Below are positions 1 to 11,000 of a stretch of DNA of 64,000 nt, in pieces. The stretch's first letter is position 1. Every line of letters begins with the position of its first letter. The notes beneath the pieces are model-generated. The model searched no databases. It was not told the origin of the DNA and was given only the letters and a program-made list of their open reading frames with translations. Source of the stretch: Chinchilla lanigera (Eukaryota; Chordata; Mammalia; Rodentia; Chinchillidae); the NCBI RefSeq assembly GCF_000276665.1, contig NW_004955426.1, positions 114,919-178,918 of the forward strand, written 5' to 3'. A program made the position numbers and the translations under genes.

Positions 1-140
1 ACCACCATTGTTAATTCCCTACCACTTTGTTTGTAACTCTGTATTGTCTGTATTGTGCTTGTGATATGTTGTAAAATGTTATATGTCTGTTAATGTTTCC
101 CTCCTTTTATCCTTAAAATAAAAAAAAAAAAAAAAAAAAG
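1..140 (+). mobile_element. Retroposon 3' end with poly(A)
   Basis: AT-rich sequence runs into an AAATAAAA signal and an A-tract of about 19 bases, as at the 3' end of a LINE or SINE copy. The family is not recognised. Confidence 0.35.
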
Positions 141-869
141 AAAGCTGCTTTTGTGTCTCCCCTTCTAGAACAGGGATTCCATGAGGCCAGTGGCCGGCAT
201 GTCCATGCCCGTGGGAGGGCAGGGCTTATCACTGAGTAGATCCTCAGTACACTGAGTGGGAAGGACGAAGGGGACCCCAGAATGGTGAGATGAAAGTGAG
301 ATGAAAATCATCAAACTGATCATATTCCTATCAGTTTAGTTAAAGCGAAGTTTCCATTAGGACAGCTTGGTATTTAGGTTACAACGAGCAGGAGTGCCGT
401 TCTTTTCCGAGGCAAGTCCAGACTCTCTGAGCCACCACTCTGTTCATTTTTCAGATATATGGAGGGGGAGATCACGTCCACAGGATCTGTTTGTCTTGTG
501 TCTAAATCAGTAGTCTCTTCTCATCAAGGAGAAATATTAAATGCCGCTCTCATAAAACGAAGAGGCGACTAGCAGAAGGAATGTGCAACTTCCAACTTCC
601 TTCAGTACGTTTGCCTTGGTGGGTAAAGTAAGAAATGCCATTTTCACACACCAAAGGTGACGTCCTGTCAGCTTTACTCCTGGTCCCCATCCCCCACGCA
701 GTGCTTCGTGACGTCAACTACAGCGACGCTCAGGAAACCGAGGCTTGGGGAGAGACGCCGCTGTCCGAGGCTCCTGATGATGACAAAGCGGGGACTGGAC
801 CCACGTAGGCTCAAGTCAGCGCTCACAATCAGTTCTTTCATGTTTCTTTCTTCCTTTTCTTTCTTTTGG
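141..869. other. Intergenic sequence, nothing recognised
   Basis: This is non-repetitive-looking sequence beyond the 3' end of ATPSCKMT. The one plus-strand open frame here (657-887) is short and resembles nothing I know. Confidence 0.4.
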
Positions 870-1010
870 GAAAGTGCTAGGGATTGAACCCTGACCTAAG
901 CAAGCACTTTGCTGCCGAGCTACAACTCCACCCCCTGTTACCAGGCTAGCCTCAAGCTTGTGACCCCCCCTGCCTCAGCCTCCCAAATGGGATTATAAAC
1001 ACGTCCTTCC
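866..1010 (-). mobile_element. Degenerate ID/B1-like SINE
   Basis: A reverse-strand tRNA-like part (GGGATTGAACCC ... GAGCTACAACTCCA) is followed by B1-like CTGCCTCAGCCTCCCAAATG. It is old and diverged. Confidence 0.5.
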
Positions 1011-1023
1011 AGACTTTGCTCGT

Positions 1024-1883
1024 TTTATTCTTTAGTAACTACCAGATACGCCACCATATCATGATACCTCTCTAAATACTGTATTACATCAAGTCTGTTG
1101 TGCTTAACATAGAACCTCATCAAGATACACAGCACTGGCCAGGCGTGGTGGCGCACACCTGTAATCCCACCACTCGGGAGGCTGAGGCAGGATTGTTGCA
1201 AGTTTGAGACCAGCCTGGGCTACAAAGTGAGTTCAAGGCCAGCCTGAACTGCATAGTGAGAACCTGTCTCAAAAAGACAAAAAAAAGATGTGCAGCACTG
1301 TCAGTTAAAGCTACGAAACGCATTCAATCGGAAGGAATGTCACAACCGCAGAATGTGAAAATGTATGTTTATCCACACCCATGTGCACACACATAAACAC
1401 ACATACAAATACACATGTTAGACTCAATCACACGCAGCAACCTACTGAGCTTGGAGCAAATGATGCCTAATAAAGTCTATAAACACCTCTCTGAATCCTC
1501 TAGAAAATTAATTTCTCCATAAAGTACAGAAGAGAGATAAATCTTAAGTATCAGTAAAGTTACAGGAAAGTGCAAACATTTGCTAACCTACACACACTTT
1601 AGAAGCCGTCTCCTCATCTGTGGCATTAGGCCGTACTGTTCACAGTGTAAAAAGCTGCTGACGTCTCCCCTCCCCATGAACATGGCCATGACTCACTCGT
1701 ATTTTCACACATCCTCGTGCAGCAAACAGCAGTACGCACTTTTTTTAGACCATTCCATTAAAAGCAGATTTTAAATCTGCCTGTTTTTCTTAACTTCTGT
1801 TTCCTCTAAAAGTGAAGGAAAGAAACAGTAATTTTTCAGTCCACATCGCTGCCTTTGAATGGCCAACTGAAGACGCTTGCTTC
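1024..1883 (-). other. ATPSCKMT: Probable ATPSCKMT 3' UTR
   Basis: This is the region downstream of the stop codon. The first AATAAA on the minus strand that I noticed is at 1029-1024, which would give a UTR of about 860 nt. A B1 element at 1138-1287 lies inside it. The true cleavage site is uncertain. Confidence 0.35.
1138..1287 (+). mobile_element. B1 SINE
   Basis: A full-length copy from GGCCAGGCGTGGTGG to a CTCAAAAAGAC tail, in the ATPSCKMT 3' region. Confidence 0.9.
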
Positions 1884-2054
1884 TCAGGGCTGCTTCTCCC
1901 GCCCCTTAAAAGTGCTCGCGTCGTACGCCCACACGGTGTCTGCCCCGTCTCCAGTGACGTGGGCCGGGGTCCAGTGCGGGAAAGGGAAGCGGCAGGCGAT
2001 GACTCGCGCGTGGTCCTCAAGCTCAAGTTCAAGTTTCCTCTCCAGCTGCGGCAT
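1884..2054 (-). CDS. ATPSCKMT: ATPSCKMT terminal coding exon 5
   Basis: The acceptor CTCCACAG precedes ATGCCGCAGCTGG. The exon encodes residues 166-221, with [15 protein letters not shown] and [18 protein letters not shown], then TGA at 1886-1884. The human protein continues about 12 residues beyond the corresponding point. Confidence 0.92.
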   Translation of the reverse strand: MPQLERKLELELEDHARVIACRFPFPHWTPAHVTGDGADTVWAYDASTFKGREKQP

Positions 2055-5000
2055 CTGTGGAGATACCGGCCATTACTGCGCGAAGGATGAAGGAGGGGGT
2101 GATTCCAAATGCCCCTCTCTACTGAGGAGTCCCTGAACAGACTGACAAGAAAGATCACTTCATGGCGCAAACACATTACCAAACAACCCGTCACCATACA
2201 GAGGAACGTTAACAGCGCTATAATGACATCTTCTGGTGCCAATTATAAAATATGCCACTTTTAGCAGGCTTCCCGTTTCCTGACTAAAATCATGATATGG
2301 CAGCAATGGAAATAAGAAAAAGTATTAGATTATTTACCTACTTAACTATCTCACTACACCCTGTCTCATATATGTAAGACACATTTTTAACATTTCTGAA
2401 ATCAGAATACCACATACAACGGGCAGTGCCTTAGAATTATTACAGGAAGTATTTTGGGTTTTTGCTTTCTTTTTGTTTTTTGTCTTTCTGGGACAGGGTC
2501 TCAATATGCAGTTCAGGGTGGCCTTGAGCTCACTTTGTAGCCCAGGCTGGTCTCGAACTTGCAACGATCCTCCTGCCTCAGCCTCCTGAGTGCTAGGATT
2601 ACACGTGTGTACCACCATGCCCATCCTACAGGTAGTATTTTTTTCTGCCTGAACAGCAACAGTGTATCTTAATATCTAGAGCCCAAATTCTAATTCATCA
2701 TTACAATCAATACCAGAATAACAAAGGTTAATTTGGTGGAGAGAGAATTTGTATTCTTCTAACAGCCAGTAAAAGACTCTTTTAAAAAAAAATGCATTAT
2801 TCCTTGAGGGAAACATTAAATAAGCAAAGAATGAGACAATGTGTGTTCTTCTCAAATATTAGAGGTTTCTCATGGCAATTTTGTTCATAAAAAGAATAAT
2901 TGTAAACTTATTCATATTACCATTATTCTTTTCCCTTTTATAGTTTCATTTATTTCTAAATGATTGTCATATGCTAAGTCAAGATAAACCTAAAAATGAA
3001 AGGAGCTATTTCAATCATAAATTAACTGACTAAATTATACATAAATATGCAATGAATCTGATTCTTGATATCATACACAAAGAGAAGCAGTGGTGTGTCA
3101 TGCCTGTCTAATGGAATTCAAAATTATTCATACAATTATAGGTTTCAAAGTGACACAAACTCATCATAGTCTAATTATAGCTTCAAAACTTAAAACACAA
3201 GTTAGAACCGGCTCAAAGGCATGAGATGAGACAAATCAACCAACCCCAGCGTGAGCGGAATCCAGGGTCTCGTGCACACAGTACACGTTAGACAAACGCT
3301 CCACCGCTGAGCTACATTCCAAGCCCCCTCCACCACTCCTTACCCTGCCGGCTTGCACTTTGCCTATCAGCTCACGGCAACTTCGAGCGCATTTCTCTCT
3401 CTCTCTCTTTCTCCCTCATTCCCTCTCTCCTTCTCTCGCTCTGCGCGCTAATCCTGCTGATTCCATCTCACAATGCACTTGGCTTGACCGCCTCTTGCCC
3501 TGGTCCTCACCCACCCTGGTCCAAGCCTCTGCGCCAGTTGGACACCAGGTGCCTAGAGCTCCACAAGGCTCTTACCTGACTCTGACCCCCGCCACCTTCC
3601 CACGGGGACACCGTTCACATACGGACACGGCCACCAGGGGCCATGACTCTTCTCAGCCCAGCCTCCTCATTCCCTCAGTCCCTGCGCGCCTCTGCTCTCC
3701 CACAGCGGCCACTGCCCCTACAAAGGACAGTGATCTTTAAGACCACAGTTTGCCCCTCTGATGGTCCCCTCCTCTGTGTTGCCCCCACCAGTTCGCTGCT
3801 CCCAAAACCCAACCTGCACACCCCACTAGGCACCTCCTTTTCCATTCCTAACAGATCTATAACCAAAATGTTAAATTGGTTGTTCTTTGAGATTATAAAA
3901 GTTAATAGTACAGGCCGGGCGTGGTGGCACACGCCTGTAATTCCAGCACGCAGGAGGATCGTTGAGGGTTCAAGACAGCCTGGGCTACAAAGTGAGCTCA
4001 AGGCTGGCCTGAACTGCACAGTGAGACACTGTCTCTAAAAGAGAAAAAAAAAAAAAGAAAGTTAATAATACAGACACCCAAGGCTAGTGAGAATTACAAA
4101 AACAGAGACAGAATATCTTCACTTCCAAGAACACACAACAAAAGCATTGCTAAATTGTCTTTAAACAATTACAGAAAACATGGTGGTCACACCTGTAATC
4201 CCAGCACTCAGAAGGCTGAGACAGGAGGATCGCTGCATCCTGGGCTATGTAGTGAATTCAAGAGCAGCCTGAACTACATAGCCCAGGACCTTGTCTCAAA
4301 AAACCAAACAAACAAGCAGAAAAGGAAATAGTAAGACAACGAAGGTCCTAATAGTAAGAGTGAATTCCCCAAGCACTGAAACACCTCACATAAAAACTAA
4401 TAAAACACGAAAATTCCTTCTCGGAAGGAAGTAAGCTTCCCTCTCTGTGTCAGTCCTCCAGTTACAGCAAATATCTAATTCCACTGACAGTATTACAACC
4501 ATGACTACAGATCGTGGAAAGTACAAAGGGACCTCTTCCTCCAGTCTGTAAACCAGCAGTTACAGCAGAAGCACCTGCCCTCCTCGTCCTGCCGAAGGCT
4601 AGAGGGACCATTTTCCATACAGCTCCGAGGTATTTTCACTTGTGAAAGTACATCATCAAAGTTCAATACTTAGCTCTTCGGCAAATCAGTCAATGGAGGT
4701 AAATTGAAACTAGTCAATGCTTATCCACCCTGAAAATTATCTTCCTGCAGAATGGGAGGATCAATTCAAAGGGAACATCCCATTAACTTCTTCGGCGGAC
4801 TTCGGCTGTGCAGAAGTGAGCAATTGTGAAAACCACAAACCACCGGGACCTCATAAAGCAGTTTTCGAACCGGAATTGTGAAGGCTCAGGGAGATCTTAC
4901 GGTTTTTATCTGAAAGAAAAGTTTAAAAGCAGGACTGCATCTTTTACAGTGGAGCTCGCCAGGCCCTGAAGTATTTACTAAACCACTGAACTGAAGCCCT

Positions 5001-8000
5001 ACACTCCCAAGCAGGCCCCGGAGCGCCGTCTGCCAGGTGTGGGGCGCGACCTGCAGGTGTGGGAGGGCAGTGGGGCCTGGGGTCCTGCAAGCGGTCACAC
5101 TCACCATCTGGGGCACCCCGAAGATGACCACGTTCGAGTACTGCGAGAAGGAAACCTAGGTAAGAGCAAAGCAACGAGAGGTTATTCTGAAAACTCAGAC
5201 TGTAACTTACTGTGTCTCGCAGACATGAGCAGCAGTTTCCCATTTGCCAGTACGGCTTCTAGAGACGCCGAGAGGAACGCTGCGTTCACACTGCCCTTCC
5301 CACCAGTCCACACATTAGTTCTCCAGACGCCTCCCTGTAACTCAGCTCTTCCACTCGGGGACTCCACGCGGGGCCCACCCCCGGGACCCTGTGTCAGAAA
5401 GGCCAGCAACACCCAGTGACCGCTCTATTCCACACACAAAGAACCAGCTTAGCAAGGGCACACAGCAAAGCCAGGCAGGGCGGTCACGCCTGTAATCCCA
5501 GCACTGGGGAGGCTGAGGCAAGAGGATACTTGCAAGTTCAAGGCCAACCTGTGCTAATTAGCGAATTCAAGGCCAGCCTGGAATACACAGTAAGACCCTG
5601 TCTCAAAAAAATAAAAACAAAAACTGCCAAGCCACCTGGTTTTTAGTTTTTCAGAGCCACCAGTTTTATGTTGAACCATCCTTAGAATTCTAATCCCCTC
5701 TTCTGCTCTAAGTATTTTGTAAAAAGTGCAATGAAATGGTCTTTCAATAGCTGAAAAAGTGGGGGAAAGTGCTTTGCCAGTCAAAATTCCTATTGCCCAA
5801 TAAAAGTCTTATTTACTCTACAGTGAGATCGTTTAGTTATATATTGTATGAAAAACAATGCAAGTAAAACTCAAGTGAATTTTTATAAGCTACTGATGAC
5901 ACTGTTACAGTGGGAAATTCTTATTTAAGAAAAAAACATTATCATGGAACATTTCTGAAACAAAATTACAGGACTTTTGAGAGCACAAATAAATTCTGAA
6001 GTATCTCACACTTTATAAAGGCCAGGATGGCCTGGTCACTTTATACGGACCGGGATGGCCTGGTTAATGGACACTTTCTTTTTCTGTCTCCCATCTCGGT
6101 CTCTGTCTGAACACAGACACATGCACACAAGAAAGAAAGAGCTAAGTGCACATTAAGAATAAGTTATATAGGGGCTGGGGATTTAGCTCAGCGTCAAAAG
6201 TGCCTGCCTGACAAGCGCAAGGTCGTGAGTTCGGTTCCCGGTACCGGAGAAAAACCAAAAACCAAAAAACAAAACAAAACAAGAATAAGTTATGTAAGAT
6301 CCTCAGTGAGATGTACAATCTCATTATCTCATAACAAACAAAATAAGAACACTTTCACTTAGTAAATAAATTCACGGCATTCACATGACCTATCACAGTG
6401 GTGGCGAACCTTTTAGAGCTTTTAATGATACAGACAGCCCCTGCGGCACACATGCCACCACTGACCTCTCACATCCAAAGCGCTAAGCTTCTACTCTGAA
6501 GCTGACCCTGTCTGCACAATCTGTCAGGTTAAAATGTGAACACATTTCACCACGGCAAAATATTCACTTGGACTTTGAATATTTTTCTTTTAATAAAGCT
6601 TTCAATTTTCATGAATAATAAAACTTTTGATGGCTGTTACTAGGACCATTCTCCGCCTTACATACCTTCCACAGATCTGAAATATAAAATGTGGCTGAGC
6701 CATGCACGCCTTCTCTCCAAGCCCGGTACCTGGAGTACCAAACCAGCCATGGATTCAGTTCATAACCCACCGCTGTGAATCCTTCCTTTGCAGCCGCTAT
6801 CACCTAAAGTGGGGCCAAGACATACCAAAGAGAAGAAAAATCAATTTACATGGTCAAGTAATATGCATGTTCCCTATTTACAGTTCATAATCTTAACACA
6901 TCCCATTAAAACGCACATGCTTCATCAGATACATCAATAAAAAACACACGCCGTCCAGAGGAAGGCGGCTCATGGACCAGGTGTGGGCCAGCCCATTAGC
7001 CTCAGTTCCCATTCCTGTCAAAGACTTCACCTCGAGCACTGATGGAGACCACTGTGAAGCAGCCTTTTTATGTTCACTTGTGAATCTGTCCAAAGCCAAG
7101 GCCGCTTGTCTGGAAGTGGGCGATGGACTCACAGTAAGTGAACCTCTGTGAGTCACTAATCCCTGCTAAAACCTGTAATAGCGGGTAAAGCTGCGAAGCC
7201 TCAAAGGATAAAACAAGATCACAGCCAGGGACACTTGGATCCAGATTTCAACTAGATAAAGACTGTAGCTCCAGGCACCTCACTCCTGGGTGGATTAACT
7301 TAATCCTTATTAAAGATTAACTTAATACCTTACTTAGAGAAGTCCTTGATTGGTTCTGCCCTTCTTGAGTACTCCCCTCCCTTCTTCTGATAACCAAATA
7401 AATACGGGCCACCCAGAGAAGGTCTTGGTCTTAGCTCTAAGAGAATCTCAAATTCTGTGAGAGGGCTTTGATCCTCCTGGGGCCCTGAAATCATTCCACT
7501 TGCCTCTTTTGATTTAGTTTTCCCTGTACACCCATTTGGGAGATTAAAGACCTGATCAGCCTGCAGTAACTAAGGGACGTTATTAACCTGATAGAGTATG
7601 AAAGTATTTGCATCTCCTTGGGCAGCTGCATGGTTAATTCCGGTTTGGTTAGCACCTGACAGGCCTAACAAGGAGTTGCTGAAAGTCTGCCACGTCTTCC
7701 CACCGTGCTGGGCATGGTGGCTCACACTGTAATCCCAACACTCCAGAGCCTGAGGCAGGAGGATCTCTGTGAGTTCAAGGGTAGCCTGGGCTACACAGTG
7801 AGACCCTGTCTCAAAAGACCTGTTAGAGAGAACCTGCAAGTAGTTACACATTCCTTGGAACTTAATGACATTTCCTCCAACTTGAAAGCTGGTAAAAGTA
7901 AAATGGAAAGCATTTGAATAAAGCCAAGGGGGTCTCCCACCAGCCTTGCAACGATGGGAGGGAAGCTGAGTGGTCCTGGGTCTCCCGACCCATCTGCCTG

Positions 8001-11000
8001 GCCCCCACCCTGGGTTGTCTCCCTAACATAGGGCCGTGAGAAACCAGAAAGGTATGTTCAAGTATGTGAAGGATTCGAATACGGCCTTACAATTTTCCTC
8101 CCACTTAATATATACATCTCCCAATTTCTTAAAAATAAACACTAGTAGTTGTCAGAACTGCAGGGAAGAATGGAATGGAAATTACTGCTTAATAAATTCA
8201 GAGTTTCATTGCAAGATGAAAAGAGTTCCAGAGATGAGGGCAGTGATGTTCAAACAATGAGAATGTACTTAGTACCACTTGTGGGGAAGGACATTCTTTA
8301 GTTACTCTTTGGTGTGTCGCCTCAGGCCTGACCAAGCCATGATTGTTGGTTCTGGTGGAAGTCTAGCAAAAGCATTGAAAGCCCCAGGGTCAACACTAAA
8401 TGCTTTGCTGAGATATCCCTAAGGAATGATAACATGATGGCTAATTAATCAAGTCTTATTTATTGTCCTTGCTAAATTGGTTGAGATCTTCCCATTTGCA
8501 CTGCTGCTTCTTTTCTTCTTTCTGATAGAGTTACTGAAATTGGTGATTGGGGCTGCAGTCCAAGAGAATGTAAACCCCCTGATCCCAGAATTTTACCTCT
8601 CTTGGTTTTCTTTTTTTTCTTACTTTCATATTCATCCGCGGGTACCTCCTTCTCAGGACCTGACACCCTAAATAGACACTGGGCTATATCCCTAAAATTG
8701 ATGAAGGTGGTAAATACTAAAGCCAGGCATGGTGGCACTCGCCTGTAATTCCAGCACTCGGGAGGCTGAGGCAAGAGGATTGCCATGAGTCAAGGCCAGC
8801 CTGAGCTACATAATGAGTTCAAAGTCAGCCTAAACTGAATGTGAAGCCCTGTCTCAAAACAAAACAAAACAAAAAATACCACGAGATAGACTTTATGTGT
8901 ATGTTCCTGCTACAGTGAAAGTGAAGCAACGGTGCCAAACCTCTGATCTTTTGGCTAAGCAGGGGCTCACTGCTGGCTCTTGTTCGCTTTATAATGCCCC
9001 ATAGAAATTCCAAATATATAAATACAGAGAAGTGTAAAAATAATGAAACTCCATGGCTGAATGTTTCCTCTGATTACACTACCTCTACTGGCCCATGAAT
9101 TCGAACAGACATTTGATAATTAGTAATGAATTGCTCTATTTTTACCTCGTATATGTACAGAGTACTTTCTCCTTTAAGAAAAAATTAAATCTAAGAAAAG
9201 TGAATTCCACACACATGCTGGTGGCCCGACAGGTTAGCCACACTAACACAAAATGGAACGACCACGTTTTCCAGCTGTCGGATTGATTTGGCAGTCCCTA
9301 TGGAAGCCTTTATTACAGGACACGTAAGGAGAGATTTTAGCAATCTGGATCCAGACTTCAAATGCTCTGGCACCACTCACAACGCGCCCGTCGCCGCTGC
9401 CGATGTCCACCAGGGAGCCTCGCCTGAGCCGCAGCATCTTCACCACGTTTTCAATCTGCTTCGCAGTGGCAGGTACAAAAGGCAGACAGACCTTTCGGAG
9501 GGCCGGGGTGAGAAACGGCGTGGCCACGGCATACACGGCCACCAGCGCACCGCCGGCAACACCCGTGAGCACGAGCCCCCAGCCGCTCCTCTGCGAGCTG
9601 CCCGCTCCCGGCCTCTCCAGGAGGCCGTGTCCAGGCCACCGCTCCCCCTGAAGTCCGTCTGGAGGTGCACCTGCGTCGACAGCAAGCAGAAAACATGAGT
9701 GGCGCAAGCTGAGACCGGAGTGCACTTTCCCATGCCCCTGCCTGACAAATACTGCTTCATAAAGGGTGACTTGGCTGAACCCAGTCTCAGTCACCAGGGA
9801 AGATTCCACAGTGAGCTCTCAATTCCATGGGCAAAACTCAAACGGTCTGAAGAAAATTACTCCATACAAGGGGAAGAGTGAAATTTTTTTTTCTCTCCAA
9901 CATACTGATTTTATATGTGTCTCAGAGTCATCCTGGGAACACAACATATTAAAGTCTATCTAGGGGCTGGGGATTTAGCTCAGCGGCAAAAAGCGCCTGC
10001 CTGGCAAGCGCAAGGTCGTGAGTTCGGTTCCCGGTACCGGAGAAGAACCTAAAAAAAATAAAAAATAAAAAATAAAAATAAAGTCTATCTAGTGGCTGGG
10101 CAGGGTGGCGCACACCTGTTACCCAGCACTCAGGAGGCTGAGGCTCCAGGACCCCTGTGAGCTGGAGGCCCAGCTGGGCTACACCTCAGTACCCTACTTC
10201 AAAAAGCCAAAACCAACCAAGCAAACAGAGAAACTTACCTAGTAATTTACTAATTCAGTGTCCATTGTACAAATTGTAACCACAAACGCCCTATTTTTAC
10301 CTTTTCAATGAAGAAAGCCTCCTGGACAAATAAGGATGAAAATATCTATTGCCCTATTTGTAGTACAATGAAAACTAGATCAAAATTGGCCTGACATCTG
10401 TAATTTAGTGGCAGAAGGACAACTTTGAAGTAACAGAAGAAACAAAAGTCAGGTTTTACCAAACTCTTACATAAGTATAGTAATAAAGACACTTGCTACA
10501 GCAGATTGAAAAGGAACAAAAACTAAGTCACTTCAGCACTCTCATAGCACCGTGGCGCACACCTGCAATCCCAGCACTCCGGAGGCTGAGGCAGGAGATC
10601 ATTGCAAATTCCAGACCAGCCTGGGCTACAAAGGGAGCTCAAGGCCAGCCTGAGCTGCATAGTGAGACCCTGTCTGAAAAAAAAAAAAAATCTGCGTGGT
10701 GTCAACACTATCACAGGCAGGAATAAAGCGCACAGCATGAGTCACCGACCGCAGAGGGCACGTGGCCGGGCGCCCCGCTCTGACCCTGCGCGTCCTTCCG
10801 GGATGGGGAGCGCATCCGGACTTGAAAGCGACTCCGGGGCCAGCACAGGCGCGGACCTGCTCTGCAGAGGCCCCCAGCTGTCAGTCATCCCCACAGCTTC
10901 CGCGTGACCCCCAATCCCTTCTCCGCGCTGAACCTCTGCCGCCCCGGGTCAAGGGCGGGTGGTGAAGGCGAAAGGGGTGCGGTACAGCACTCGGGCCGGC

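Noticed and set aside
6168..6250. tRNA-Ala gene
   Set aside because: The A and B boxes are present, but the poly(A) tail, the perfect target duplication and the many genomic copies show an ID SINE.
9243..9809. 188-aa minus-strand open frame as the complete ATPSCKMT protein
   Set aside because: Only 9381-9670 is coding. The first part runs through intron before acceptor CGACGCAG and the last part runs past donor GTGAGT.
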